Shown here: positions 23,736-35,981 of the stretch, piece after piece
How the letters are laid out: each line of letters opens with the position of its first letter
How positions within the stretch are numbered: position 1 is the stretch's first letter
Made by a program: the position numbers and the translations under genes
Assembly (NCBI RefSeq): GCF_026210795.1
Contig: NC_089454.1
Location: forward strand, 3,100,001 to 3,164,000
Direction: 5' to 3'
From: Rhizophagus irregularis
Lineage: Eukaryota > Glomeromycota > Glomeromycetes > Glomerales > Glomeraceae
Length of the DNA stretch: 64,000 bases
Notes under the pieces: generated by a model
What the model was told of the DNA's origin: nothing
Database searches by the model: none
Seen by the model: the letters and a program-made list of their open reading frames with translations, nothing else

Positions 23736-24735
23736 TTTTGTATCATAAAAATTATTAGTTTTAAATATTCTTTTTCATTTAACATGCTTCTCTGCACCAA
23801 ATTAATCATCACTCCGATAAGAGTATATAGTAAGTAGTATGGTACATTAGTATGACAAAATATAAAAAGTAACGTATTATTAATTATGTACTGTACAGGT
23901 ACGATGGGTATGATGCCAATCGTACCAAAATACCATAGGAACATGAATAACCTTTGGATATGATTAGTTGTATTATAGACAAAATGAGCATTAATTTTAT
24001 AAAAGAATTTCCTTTAATTTTTTTAATGGTAAGTTTTAAAAATTAAATTAAAAAGAAAAAATATTATAGATATTATATTTTAGTAGGTGATTTCGTACCG
24101 TACCTGTAAGTTCAGTTGTATTTATATCCAGAGAAACAGGTACAGTAAGATCAAAGCATACCGCCGGTTAAAGCTTCATACCTAAAAAGCAATAAAACAA
24201 TTCCATAACAAATACACAAGAACATACCGTAACTAAATATATCATTAACGTAATATACGTTTTAATTGACTATTTATTTGTTAATATTAATCGTTAAAAT
24301 CAGACAATACTGCTTTATAATATTTGTATGGCAAAATTTTAAAGGACTGTCCAAACTGATCACTAGTTATAAAGTAAATAATTAATTATGATTTCTATAG
24401 AGTGGAATATCCATGTGTTGACTGTTGAGGTGTAGTGGAATCAAGAAGAAAATAATTCGTTAGGTTTATTTGGTCTTTATTGAATCCCTCCGGGTATATT
24501 GCACTAATTGCAGATCGCCGGTTAAGTTTTATTTATTTTTTCTTTTATATTTTATATTAAAATCAGCATTAGATGTAATTCTACTATACTGCGGGTAGTC
24601 ATCTGATATGCTGATTCTCAATTACCGCAGCTGATCTGCTAACCTATTCTTGTATAGTTAGTATTATTTATACAAATTCGTGATAATATGAACACATGAT
24701 TGTTACACGATGCATGATTCATAACTCATAAAATT

Positions 24736-24745
24736 GGGCGTAAAA
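24736..24745 (+). promoter_or_regulatory. GGGCGTAAAA motif upstream of F-box gene
   Basis: The 10-mer GGGCGTAAAA lies about 51 bp before the ATG at 24797. The same 10-mer occurs 90-95 bp before both DUF4419 genes (29067 and 54743), in each case followed within 100 bp by a T-run or A-run and the start codon. It is a candidate shared promoter element. Confidence 0.35.
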
Positions 24746-24796
24746 GCCATTTTTTTTTTTCTTCTTTTTTTTCTTGAAAGTTGAAATAATAAACAA

Positions 24797-26221
24797 ATGG
24801 CTTTTATACTTCAAGTTGATTGTTTATGTGAAGTTTTTGAATATTTAGAGGATGATAGGCCAACTTTATATTCATGTTTATTAGTTAACCGACTTTGGTG
24901 TAAAATTTCCGTTAGAATTTTGTGGAGGAATATTTGGAATTTTGATATATATCAAAAAGACTCATTGAGGGTAGCGACATCCATTCTTAGTACATTAATT
25001 GCTTGTCTTCCCAATGAATCAAAAGAGTTATTACATGAAAATAATATTTTTATTTCAACACCTACTTTCAATCCACCATTGTTTAATTATGCCAGATTTT
25101 GTAAAGTCCTTTCAATTGATGTGGTTGATGATATAATAAATGAAGTCCTTCCTGAAAATAGAATTAGTCATCTAGCAACAAATGAAATCATCAAAATGTT
25201 TACAAATCAAATTTCTTCTTTGAAAAAATTGACTTATTATGATCACCTTAATATTTCTTTTCCTCATTTTCCTAATGCAAGAGACCTTTCAGAATTATGT
25301 TGTAAATCAGAACTTCCATCTAGTTTTTTTTATCAACTATCTCAGATATGTCATAATTTACAATCAATTTCTTTAGATTTTTATTGTAATGATGATGTTT
25401 CAAATGAGTTAAAAGAATTAATTTCTTTACAGAATAATTTAAAAATTTTATCTTTATCAGCTTATGATGGAAATTGGGCAGATATTATACCTATTATATT
25501 AAAGCACTCTCATACAATAACAGAATTACGACTTTATAACTGTGATAGTGGATATTTACCATTTTCATTCGTCAGTTCATTCTCAAATTTACAAAAATTA
25601 ATAATGCATTTTATTGGTGAAACGGATTTTAAAGATTTTAAAAAATCACAATATACCAATTTTTTTAAATTGGAAATATTAATATTTCCTTTTAATTGTC
25701 CTAAAACTGAATATATATTGAAATTTTTAGAAAATAATGGAAAAAATCTTAAAACGCTTTATATAGGAGAAAATGATGAAGATTTAAGTTTATCAATTTC
25801 AAAATTTTGCCCAAATATTAAAAATCTTTTCATAAGATTTCATAATGATGAAATAAATAGTTTAAAAAACTTATTTATTAATTGTCAATACTTAGAAAGT
25901 ATTAAAATTAAAATTCAGTATGGAAAGAATCGATATTTTAGTGGAAAAGAAATATTAGAAACTGTAGTTAATCATTCACCAAATAATTTTTGTGAATTAA
26001 AATTATGTAATGGTTCAATTTTAGATGTTTGTCCAAAAGATTTAGAATCATTATTCAAAAGTTGGGAGAATAGAATACCAAAAAAATTGCTTAAATTAAC
26101 TATTGTCAAAATGCTCAGGAATAATAAAAAATTTTTATACAAAGAAGGTATGGAAATAATTGAAAAATATGAAAAACTAGGTATTATTAAATTTCGTAGT
26201 ATATATGAAGAAAACTTTTAA
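24797..26221 (+). CDS. F-box-like / leucine-rich repeat protein, complete
   Basis: A single-exon 474-residue protein. Residues 1-48 are F-box-like (LQVDCLCEVFEYLEDDRPTL, SCLLVNRLWCKI, RILWRNIWNF). The remainder is a Leu/Ile/Asn-rich tail with spaced leucine motifs such as LKILSLSAYDGNW, ITELRLYNC, LQKLIMHF, LKTLYIGEND and FCELKLCNG, which suggests irregular LRRs. In this fungal family the F-box is expected to bind Skp1 and the LRR tail to select ubiquitination targets; that is inferred from family, not seen. The ATG follows a T/C-rich leader and agrees with the start of the paralogue at 837. No intron is needed. The - strand fragment at 23663-23735 upstream is a remnant of a related gene. Confidence 0.85.
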   Translation: MAFILQVDCLCEVFEYLEDDRPTLYSCLLVNRLWCKISVRILWRNIWNFDIYQKDSLRVATSILSTLIACLPNESKELLHENNIFISTPTFNPPLFNYARFCKVLSIDVVDDIINEVLPENRISHLATNEIIKMFTNQISSLKKLTYYDHLNISFPHFPNARDLSELCCKSELPSSFFYQLSQICHNLQSISLDFYCNDDVSNELKELISLQNNLKILSLSAYDGNWADIIPIILKHSHTITELRLYNCDSGYLPFSFVSSFSNLQKLIMHFIGETDFKDFKKSQYTNFFKLEILIFPFNCPKTEYILKFLENNGKNLKTLYIGENDEDLSLSISKFCPNIKNLFIRFHNDEINSLKNLFINCQYLESIKIKIQYGKNRYFSGKEILETVVNHSPNNFCELKLCNGSILDVCPKDLESLFKSWENRIPKKLLKLTIVKMLRNNKKFLYKEGMEIIEKYEKLGIIKFRSIYEENF

Positions 26222-26705
26222 TTTCATTATTAAGCGATTTATTTTATGTATTTTAAAATTTTAATATTCATTATATCATAATAAAGTATTGCGGTATTAA
26301 ATTTTTTAAATTTTATACGCGAGCGTGTGTGCTTTATAAAGAAAACATTAGTTTCATTCAAGATCAACGTGATACCATTTAAATATTGTAGAAGAAAAAT
26401 TTCTTGTATAATTTATATTTATCGTGCAATTTGATTAGTTGGAATTGTAATTTTTTTTGTTTTTACAAAATTTGTTATATTATAAGTCCCTTTATCATAA
26501 ATTCGTCTGAAAAAAAAATAATATATGTACATTAAAATATATAAGTTAGTTTTTAGTATTTCATTTATTGTTTCAATCATAAGAATGTAATTTCGTATAT
26601 ATAAATATAAATAAATAATTTTAAAAAAGTAATATTAAATAAAGAAAAATGCAATTAACAAATAAAAAACGATAATTTGATTGTTACTTATTAAAATCAC
26701 CTAAT

Positions 26706-28590
26706 TTAATTATTGATATCATCTGTTATATATGTAAATAAAAATGAATAAAATGAATAAAATTAAAAAATATTCATAGTAAAACATATTATATACCTTT
26801 TAATTGTAATAACGAGCTAGAAACTTCTAAGTCAACTAATTGAGAATCTTGATTATTTGAAAAGAATTAGAATTTGTAATTATGAAATTAAATATAAAAA
26901 TGTTAGAAAATTTTGAAAAACGTCGGATAGATATATATATATGTGTGTAAATACCTTCATTATTTTTATCATCATTAAGGTATGAAGAAATAATGGATGA
27001 ATTGACGGGCTTCGTTAAATTATCAAACGTAAATACTCTACTAGTATATACTGCATCAGGATCTTTTTTATATGAAGTTGAAATATTTGATATTTCTTTA
27101 TCAGCTTCTTCAAATATGGTCTTAATTTCTTTTCCTTTATAACCAAATTTTAATTCTTCTTGGAAATGTTTGTTATCATAAAAAGAATCATTCCAAAAAT
27201 TTATTATCCAAATTAATTCATTAACTGTCGGTCTTTGATTTGAATTAGCATTCATACATTTATAAGCTAGCTTTTTATAAATTTCAGGAGTTCCTTTTCC
27301 AAATTTTGGTCTGAGTCCATTACATATTTTTAAAGCTAAGGTGGTGTCATGTTTTCTTTCATAAAAAGGTGGTTTTCCAGATGATAATTCGGTCATAATT
27401 ACACCAAAACTATAAATGTCAGAAGATAATGTATATGGTTCTCCATTCAAAACCTCTGGAGCAATATATGGTAATACACCAAATATTTTATCATCTGATT
27501 TCCCTATAAAAACGAAATGTGTTAAATTTATTTTAAATTTGTGCTCATGTGTAATAAATGTCTAAAAAAGCACCATTTTGTTTAATTTTTGTTTTTTTGT
27601 AATAAGACATAAATCGGATAAAATGGTGCTTTTTTAGACATTTATTACACATGAGCACAAATATGAAACAAATTTAATACATTTCGTTTTTATAGGGTTT
27701 TCGTTTATTTGATGGTCCTGATAATCCAAACTCAGAAATATAAGTATACATCTCCATTAGTAATATATTTCCATTATGAAAATCTTTATGAGAACATCCT
27801 AATCTATGTAATTTATTAAGGTTACTTATGATCCAAAATAAACAACTAATTTTGTCTTTCCATAAAATTTTATTGAAATCATTTGAAAGAAAACTTCTTA
27901 AGATTCCTTTAACTGAAAGTTGTAAAATCATCATAAATTCATTAGTTTTTAGATCTTTAGTTTATTCCATAAAATTGTAATGAAAAATCGGTAAACTTTG
28001 TCAAATTCCAATGCATTTTAAGCTATATTTTATATTAAATTTTTAAAGTAAATTAGTATGTCATTAACAATATATATGTTTATCTTATTAATTAGAATGT
28101 ACCTCATTTAAATACTCAGCTGACATATCCTGTGATCCACTTAACCTTTATAAAGCAACTTTAATAGATTTTGATTCTCGTTTTTTCCAACTTCCATCAT
28201 CTTGTTTATCATATTTTGCTTTACCACCGATCCATTTAGCAGAATATACTTTTGAAAATCCACCTTCACCAATTTGTTTTATTTCTTCAAATCTATTAAA
28301 TGGTACCCATTCAATAATTTTAAAATTATAAAAGGAAGACATTCTTGAATCATAAATTGTGTCCTTGATATATTTATCAATATATTATTTCCACTAGTCC
28401 AACCTTCAATCATCTTAAATGGATCACATTCTTTGCACCATAATTCTTCGGCAAATGGTTTATTACAATAAGAACAATAAGAACAATTTTCATAATTGAC
28501 GTTTACTGAATTAAAATCTCTCTCATGGGTATTAAATTTATCAATTCCAGATTCTATTGAAATTTGCGATTCATTTTCTTTTTCAATCTT
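26706..28590 (-). pseudogene. TKL-like kinase copy C, multiply broken
   Basis: It follows the family order from the N-terminus near 28590: zinc ribbon (with SYC duplicated, CSYCSYCNKPFAEELWC), MIEGWTSGNN, WVPFNRFEEIKQIGEGGFSK, then KDFHNGNIL, SEFGLSG, EPYTLSSDIYSFGV and the C-terminal tail. Lesions: a 1-base deletion in the NNDIDK codons near 28384, an in-frame TAA in place of a lysine codon after KVAL (about 28150), a frameshift near 27965, and a 196-bp foldback element at 27502-27697 between SNKRK and DDKI. The DFG aspartate is also changed to glutamate (SEFG). C-terminal exon splice sites are partly altered. Its 5' end faces the DUF4419 gene at 29170, an arrangement repeated at 53.6-55.9 kb. 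Confidence 0.85.
27502..27697. mobile_element. Foldback MITE with CCCTATAAAAACG ends
   Basis: An almost fully palindromic 196-bp element. Arms of ~85 bp begin CCCTATAAAAACGAAATGT and include AATAAATGTCTAAAAAAGCA. It is flanked by TTT on both sides (27499-27501 and 27698-27700), a probable 3-bp target duplication. The terminal CCCTATAA and the 3-bp duplication are the same as in the large elements at 38-53 kb, so I group them as one family. It sits inside kinase copy C. Confidence 0.8.
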
Positions 28591-29066
28591 AATTTTTTTA
28601 ATGTTGAGAAATAAATTGAAAATTTTTACTTTATTGGCGCTTATTTATATTGTTTTACATATAATCATATGATGACACAATTGACACATGTTGATCATTT
28701 GTTAGCCTACCAAAATATGAAAATAAAAAATGATATCATATTTTTAAGAATATAAATTTTCACAAATTTTCACATATGGTAACAAGGAGCTACAAAATTT
28801 GATTTATTTATTTTAATGAGTTATCGTTATAGTAAAACTAATAATAAGATGTCAATATACATTAAATAGTGATAATTTGACCATTTAAAGGATTTGCTCA
28901 ATCATTTATCATTTAAATCATTTGTCTGAATATCATTTGCTAAACAAAGAAATAAATAACGCTATCATTACATAACCAATACCTAATATGTAAATGCATC
29001 TTGTAAATCATCGCAAATGAACTTTTTCACTTACAAGTCATATCATCCTGAATAATTCGCAGTGAT

Positions 29067-29076
29067 GGGCGTAAAA
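29067..29076 (+). promoter_or_regulatory. GGGCGTAAAA motif upstream of DUF4419 gene 1
   Basis: The 10-mer GGGCGTAAAA lies 93 bp before the ATG at 29170. It is identical to the motif upstream of DUF4419 gene 2 (54743) and the F-box gene (24736). Confidence 0.35.
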
Positions 29077-29169
29077 TTCTATAAATTGGTCATTCAAATA
29101 TTAAATAGGAAATATCGCTATTTTTTTTTCTTCTCTTAAAAAAAAAAATACACACCCACCCAAAAAAAA

Positions 29170-30234
29170 ATGAGTACACAAATTCTCACAAAACAGGTTA
29201 ATCTTGAGAATAAACTTGAGCCGCATATTTTAATAAAAGATAAAATTTCACAAATTTATCATAATACGACTGTTCATGCAATTTCAATTGATTACGATAA
29301 CCTTCCTTCAAATGAACAGTCAGTACTTAAAAGTACAGCTACTTTTCATGGATTGGCTGCAGCAATTTTTCATGCTTATAACAAACATCAACATTTACGC
29401 TTGACACCTGATGATATTTGGTTAACTATCGCGCAAGGAGTTAGCCAACATATTAATTATAATGCAGAAAAATTCCGTTATCGTTTTGTTAATCATGAAG
29501 GTAAAGAAGAAATAAGTGTTTATGTCGAAGATATTTTGTATCATGAAAATTCATGTATTAAAGGAAATTGGCCTGAAGCAATAAATAGACTAGTCGTATC
29601 AACTGATGAAGCTGTAAAGAAGATTGATATAAAATCTCTATTGAAGTGTAATTTTTCTACAACAACAAATAATTCTCTCACTGCTAGTCGTATCGTCCTT
29701 TTAGATACTGTTAAAGCTTATTTTAGTTATAAGTTATATTTTGCTTGTGGAATCCCCAAGATTACACTTGAAGGTACTTTAGAAGATTGGGTAAAATTAC
29801 AAGAAAAAGTTACTAAATTACGTCAATTAGATCTAGATATGGATTTTTGGTTGGATAAATTAGATCCTGTTATTTGGAAATTTGTAGAAACTTATAAAGG
29901 CGAAATTGATGAGGAATTTTGGGCAAAAATAATTTCTTTAAATTATTTTGGTTCAGGTGGTGATTTTGAAGATTTTGAAGTTAATGGATGGATGACGGCA
30001 TTTTTTCCTTATAAAAAAGATGGAAAAATTTTAGAAAACAATTCCGTTGAACCAAGTGATATTCCTAATGGAAGAGTTGAAGTTCCATTTACGACTGATA
30101 CTGGATTCTCCTTAAAATTTGTTTCCGGATTTTTAGGTTCACAACAGAAAACTCTGGATGATTCTAATGAAGTGGTTGTTTCACCAATTATTGGTTGGTT
30201 TGTCATTGATAATAAAGATTCAGATAAAAAATGA
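29170..30234 (+). CDS. DUF4419 domain protein 1
   Basis: A single-exon 354-residue protein. The conserved core fits DUF4419: HGLAAAIFHAYNKHQHL, then RLTPDDIWLTIAQGVSQHI, NAEKFRYRFVNHEGK, the NFSTTT segment, YFACGIPKITLEGTLEDW, FWAKIISLNYFGSGG and VNGWMTAFFPY. These occupy roughly residues 55-345. The family occurs in fungi, protists and some bacteria and has no established function, so none is assigned. There is no signal peptide or membrane segment, so it is probably soluble. The second copy at 54840 differs by about 26 substitutions and two small indels, with both frames intact. The start is preceded by an A-run in both copies. Confidence 0.88.
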   Translation: MSTQILTKQVNLENKLEPHILIKDKISQIYHNTTVHAISIDYDNLPSNEQSVLKSTATFHGLAAAIFHAYNKHQHLRLTPDDIWLTIAQGVSQHINYNAEKFRYRFVNHEGKEEISVYVEDILYHENSCIKGNWPEAINRLVVSTDEAVKKIDIKSLLKCNFSTTTNNSLTASRIVLLDTVKAYFSYKLYFACGIPKITLEGTLEDWVKLQEKVTKLRQLDLDMDFWLDKLDPVIWKFVETYKGEIDEEFWAKIISLNYFGSGGDFEDFEVNGWMTAFFPYKKDGKILENNSVEPSDIPNGRVEVPFTTDTGFSLKFVSGFLGSQQKTLDDSNEVVVSPIIGWFVIDNKDSDKK

Positions 30235-31099
30235 AAACTAGATTCATGTAAAATCAAGTAATATTTAGTAGTATTTATATAAAGAAACATAGCTTAAATA
30301 TTTCATTATTTTTTTATATCAATAATAAAGTTTTTATTTTTTGTTTTTATAATAAATTTTTTAACTTTTACGTTATATTTAGTTCACGTGCAAATAAAAA
30401 ATTACAAGTAGCATATCATGTTGGCACATATCAACTAAACACAAAACTAATCGTCATCCTAGCAGATATTCCACAAGCATACATTTAGGTGTTCTGGTTA
30501 TCTGGTGAATACGATGAATCTTTAACTACAACCGAGTGGCACTGCTACAGTAAGCATGTCAAATGGAATAAAAAAATAAAGGAAGATTTAAGATTCATCG
30601 TATTTATTCTTATTTTATTTAATTCATTTTTAAGATCTCACTGAAACTGCTTCCTTTATTTTATCTATTTATATTTGTGGCCATGGAATTCAATTTTCTT
30701 TTTAACAAAATAATCGGTGACACAAATACGATAAAGTTCGTCAATTTCTAACCGAATGAATTGAAATTTTTTTTCTATTGAAAAAACTTTGCTATTTTCA
30801 TCCAAACATTTAATGTAACTGCAAAATTTTGCAAATAATTCCTAAAAATCATTAACTAGTCAAAAAAAATTAGCAAATTCCCGTCGCTACTTTTTATTTA
30901 ATAAAGGTAATACTACTTAAAGACCTCAAACAAGTATATTTTCCCTTTTAATATATGTTAATAGACTATCAAAAAAAGTAATTCAAGAAATATAGAATGT
31001 TTTATAATTAAGGTTATCAACTTATGAATTAGCAAAATTATTTGATTTTACTTTTTTATAAAATTTTAAATGTTAAATCAAAATTCGAGACTTATAAAT

Positions 31100-32700
31100 A
31101 TATAGTAAATAATGAACCATAATATGAGATGTCGTTTTTGATATGATATATGCATTATTATATATCAGATATTATATTATATCTTTCTCCAAAAGTATTA
31201 TCTCAAAGAAACATTGTGACTCAAATTTATCGAAATTTTTTTTTTTAAATAAAATATACTACTGACTTAAAAATTTAAAATTTTCTCCATGCTTCTTCCT
31301 AGCTACCGAAATAAAAAAATATTTTCATAGGATATAGAAAAAATAAAAAGCAGGTTTATTTTATGGGTCACGCGTAACTCTCGTTTAAACGTCAGATTTG
31401 ATTTAATCACGAAGTTGATTACATCATATTACCTTATATGTCTTAATGTCTTATTATCTTACAAATAAAATTTCTCCTGTAAAACGTCCTTTCACAAAAT
31501 CACCACAGTTTCCTTTTTTAATATCAATCCTCCACATTGTGTTATTTCAATAAAAATATAACTTTGAGAAACTTTTTTTTAGCAAAAATCGTAACTTTAC
31601 TTAATTTTTAAATATCTGATATAGAAATATAGTAGAGTTTTTTAAAAAAAATTTGCAATCAAAAACCGCTAGTCCGCTACGCAACAAAAAATAAAAATCA
31701 ATCATCGAAGAATAATAAAATCAAAAAAATTGAAAGTTAGAATTGATGAAAATTTACACCTTAAAAATTAAAAAATTTCTTTAAAAAAGAAAAATTAAAA
31801 GTAAAATATTTTTTTACTTCAATAAATAATTTACAAAAACAAAAAATAATTTTGACAATTTTAATATGATGAAATGGCAAAATTTATTTTATTATTAAAA
31901 TGATTTGAAATTTTAATTCTTTCTAAGGAATGTTAAATGATTATTAATTCTGAAGCGCCAATATACAGTCAAATTCTGGTATGTAACATTCTTATTCTTT
32001 TTTCTTAAAAAATATATATATATATTAATAAATTGATAAGATTTTTTGTTTATGTTACAGAAGAAAAAAAAAATTTAGATTTTTTATAAAATAAAAAAAA
32101 GTAAATGGATTTCTTGAAATATTTCACACGATTAAATTATCGTAATTATCGTATCACAAATGACCCTTGGACCAAAATTTTTATCGGGATAAACTTTTTT
32201 ATACTAAAATTATCCTTTAATATCCATGAATGATGATTTCTTTCTCTTTTTCATTTATCTTATTATCTTCTAACTTCTGATACACGTTTTTCCTTGATCA
32301 ATTTGCGTTGGAACATGTGTCTATGGGTAAGAATCAGTAATCTTCAGAACTACCAGTCTTTTTTCTCGAACTTTTTTGCGATCATACTAACACTTGGTCA
32401 AAACTTTGGAAACTGTTAAGTCGTGCTTTTAATATTAAAATTTAAGTAGTAATGTACTTTTTTAAAAAAATAACTAAAGAAAATTGCTTTCTGGAAAGTA
32501 GTTTTTATTACTTTAGAAGTGTAAATAATTGAACATGAAACATCAAATTTTTATCGAGTAAATTAATTTCTTAATTTATATGTTGTCATTGTCAATGAAC
32601 ATTAACGAAGTAGCCTACCTGGTTAGAATCATTGATAATAATAAACTAACCTTTATTTAGTATAAAAATTTTATTTCAGGAATGTTCAATTTTATTATTT
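31100..32700. other. Gene-poor spacer
   Basis: AT-rich DNA between DUF4419 gene 1 and the kinase D block. No ORF of interest, RNA gene or bounded element was seen. Confidence 0.4.
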
Positions 32701-32709
32701 CGATTAATT

Positions 32710-33950
32710 TAATTTATTTTACTTTTACGAAGACATCTTTTAACCAATGGCAGAAAGAAAATTTTCTAGATTTAAACAAGTTATTAATCACCACACTCGA
32801 ACGAATTTAAACTTATATTTATAGTAATATAAGGAATTTCTTACTATAGAATTTATAACAAACACTATTGTTAGTTAAGATAGTCGCCGTAGATTTAAAA
32901 TAGCATCAAAAAATTTTTAATGTACCAAACTTTATAATTATTTGTGAATGGAATATTTATTATTAAAAAATAATATCTGAAACGCTACTAAAAGGATCGT
33001 ATTTTATAACATGATTATATTATATAATTATTAAGAAAAATATTGATATTATATCACACAGTGACAATCGTTGAATATTGCTGAATACTTCGTGCCTAGT
33101 AACTACTATATCCCTGTAGCTTTATATGATCAGGTTAACCATATTAATGTTAATACCAACTTTAGAAATATTTCATTGATTTTATTAGACTTTTGTTGAT
33201 CGATTTTAGTCAAGTCTCTAATCAGTAAATCAGTATATCATTAATTAGGAAAGCCAAGAAATAATTTAAAAATCTAAAAGACTAATAATGTACAGTCATG
33301 GTATACTAATATTCAATATACCACTAATATACTACTATATTATTAAAATATTTTTAAAGACTTTCATATAATGATATAATTACGCCTTGAACCACATAAA
33401 TTCTCATTTGAAAAATATAATTTATATAGCATATTATCTATCATACAATACTAATTGAAATTTCATGATAAATATTATTTAAACGAAGTAATTGAATACT
33501 TAAGAAATTTATTTTATTGAATTCTTTCCTTGAAAAAAACAAATTTTGAGTAATACAATATAATAAATTTAATGACCTAGTATTATCGTTGAGCGTCGAA
33601 CCATGAAAACTTTTAGACCATTTGAAAAAAACAAATAATTATGAATTAATAGTTACATTTAAGATGTTACATTTTCTTTGTATTTCAATAAATATCTTCT
33701 CCTATGATAATCATATAGGTCAGATTTTAGCATTTTTCAACCAATTTATACATATAAATATAAATAAATAACAATTCAAAAAATGTAATAATAAATGAAG
33801 AAAATGTGAATAACAACAAAAAAAAGAAATATGAAATTTTGCTATTACTTATTATTTATTTTCATTATTGATATCACCTGTTATTTAAATAAAATTGAAT
33901 AAAATTAATATGAAATAAAAGAATCACAGTAAAACATACTATTATCTATA
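32710..33950. repeat. Duplicated 3' flank of kinase D
   Basis: Similar to 10090-11626 downstream of kinase A (shared ACGAATTTAAACTT, GTGAATGGAA, ACTAAAAGGATCG, GAGCGT(C/T)GAACC), and part of the same duplication unit. Confidence 0.6.
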
Positions 33951-33955
33951 TTACC

Positions 33956-35487
33956 TCATAATTGCAATAATGAGCTAGAAACTTCTAAGTCAATTAATTG
34001 AGAATCTTGATTATCTATAAAATCAATAAAATTAGTAATTATAGGGTTAAATTCTGTATAATAAAAAAATTTACACAATACCTTCATCATCATCATCAAG
34101 ATATGAAGTAATAATAGATGAATTAACAGGTTTTGTTAAATTGTTGAATGAAAATAATCTACTAGTATATATTGCACCAGAATTTTTTTTATGAGAAGTT
34201 GAAATATTTGGTATTTCTTTATCAGCTTCTTCAAACATAGCCTTAATTTCTTTTCTTTTATAACCAAATTCTTCTTTTTCTTCTTCTTCGTAAAAAGAAT
34301 TCCTCCAAAAAGCTATTATATTATATAATTCTTTGGCTGTTTGTCTTTGATTTGAATTAGCATTCATACATTTATAAGCTAGTTTTTTATAAATTTCAGG
34401 AGTCCCTTTTCCAAATTCTGGTCTGAGTCCATTACATATTTCTAATGCTAAGCTAATATCATGTTTTCTTTCAGAAAAAGGTGGTTTTCCAGAAGATAAT
34501 TCGGCCATAATTACACCAAAACTATAGATATCTGAAGATAATGAATATGGTTCTTTATTCAAGACTTCTGGGGCAATATATGGTAATACTCCACATATTT
34601 TATCATCTGATTTTTGTTTATTTAATGGTCCTGATAATCCAAAATCTGATATGTAAGTTGTATATAGATCAAATCGTAATATATTTCCACTATGAAAATC
34701 TTTATGAGAATATCCTAATCCATGTAAATCATCAAGGTTACTTATAATCCAAAATAAATAATTAATTTTGTCTTTCCATAAAATTTTATTGAAATTACTT
34801 GAAAGAAAACTTCTCAAATTTCCATACTGTGCAACATCTAAAATCATCATAAATTCTTCAGTTTCAGGATCTTTAGTTATTCCATAAAATCTTAATGAAA
34901 GACCATCCGTATTATCAATAAATTTCCAATGTATTTTAAGCTTTCATTTACATTAAAATTAAGTAAATTAGTAAATTAGTATGTCATTATTAATACATGA
35001 ATGTATGTTTATCTTATAATTAACATACCTCATTTAAATACTCAGCTGACATATTTTGTGATCCGTTTAACCTTTTTAAAGCAACTTCCATAGATCTGGA
35101 TTCTTGTTTTTTCCAACTTCCATCATCTTGTCTATTATATTCTGTTTTACCATCAATCCATGTTGCAGAATATACTTTTGCAAATCCACCTTCACCAATT
35201 TGTTTTACGTCTTCAAATCTATCAAATGGTACCCATTCAATAATTTTAAAATTATAAAAGGAAGACATTCTTGAATCATAAATTGTATCCCTAATAAATT
35301 TATCAATATCATTATTTTCACTAGTCCAACCTTCAATCATCCTAAATGGATCACATTCTTTACACCATAATTCTTCGGTAAATGGTTTATTGCAATAAGA
35401 ACAATTTTTTTGGCTAATGCTTTCCAAATTAGAGTCTTTATTAGAATTTTCATTAGAGATATTTAATTTACTAAATTGAGTTTCCAT
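33956..35487 (-). CDS. TKL-like protein kinase D, intact
   Basis: Three exons (35487-35029, 34940-34082, 34014-33956) encode 458 residues. Splice sites are GTATGT...AG and GTATTG...AG, with phases 0 and 1. The start is the ATG at 35487; the TTG 30 bases upstream is not used here. The zinc ribbon is C29-x2-C32-x9-C42-x2-C45. The linker MIEGWTSENNDIDKF follows. The kinase domain has Gly loop IGEGGFAKVY (97-106), ATP lysine K138 (VALK), catalytic loop HKDFHSGN (D234, N239), DFG (D252) and APE (E278). A Ser/Thr or Tyr protein kinase of the large Rhizophagus TKL-like expansion; substrate unknown. It differs from copies A, B and E at the 3' end: exon 3 ends in an in-frame TGA (33956-33958), so the last short exon used by the others is not translated. 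Confidence 0.88.
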
Positions 35488-35981
35488 TATAACTAGAGCT
35501 TCACTTCTTTTGTCCAATTTTAACCTTTTTTTTTAAAAAAAAAAAATTATTTGAATTTATTGGCGTTATTTGCGTTACTTTATATTGTACTTATCAATGA
35601 GGATAAAAAAGGAATTGAAATTCCAAAACTAGAATATCACTATTATAGTAACAATTTATGTTGATCGAATTTTTACAATTATGATAATATTAATTTAACT
35701 ACAAAAAATAAATGAATGTGAAATAATTAAAAATTTAATTAGGAGAAACTTTTCATGTTAGCAACTTTGGGAATAAAGTATTATTTTATCTATCATTCTA
35801 TTCTACTTTAGCAATAAATAAAAAAATACTATGTGTGACAAAATTAAATTCATTTCAGATCTGGCAGTTTTTTCTGTATAACATCGACATGTGAGTGTTA
35901 TGATATTATTAATTTTAAAACATCGACACACATAATATCATGGCAAATTTTTTATGGAAACTAAAACATTGACAAATGTAT

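Larger units (their letters stand above)
28400..31100. repeat. Segmental duplication unit 1 (kinase N-terminus / DUF4419)
   Basis: This stretch resembles 53590-57000 in order and sequence: kinase zinc-ribbon sequence (- strand), spacer with AACGCTATCATT(A/G)CATAAC, GGGCGTAAAATTCTAT, the DUF4419 gene, and downstream DNA with TTCGTCAATxTCTAACC, ACATTTAATGT and AATTCCTAAAAATC. The second unit carries extra insertions at about 53825-53965, 54390-54700 and 56339-56516. Confidence 0.7.

Noticed and set aside
30507-30603. Inverted repeat ATACGATGAATCTT / AAGATTCATCGTAT
   Set aside because: Too short to be an element on its own and no target duplication; may be a simple hairpin or a decayed MITE.
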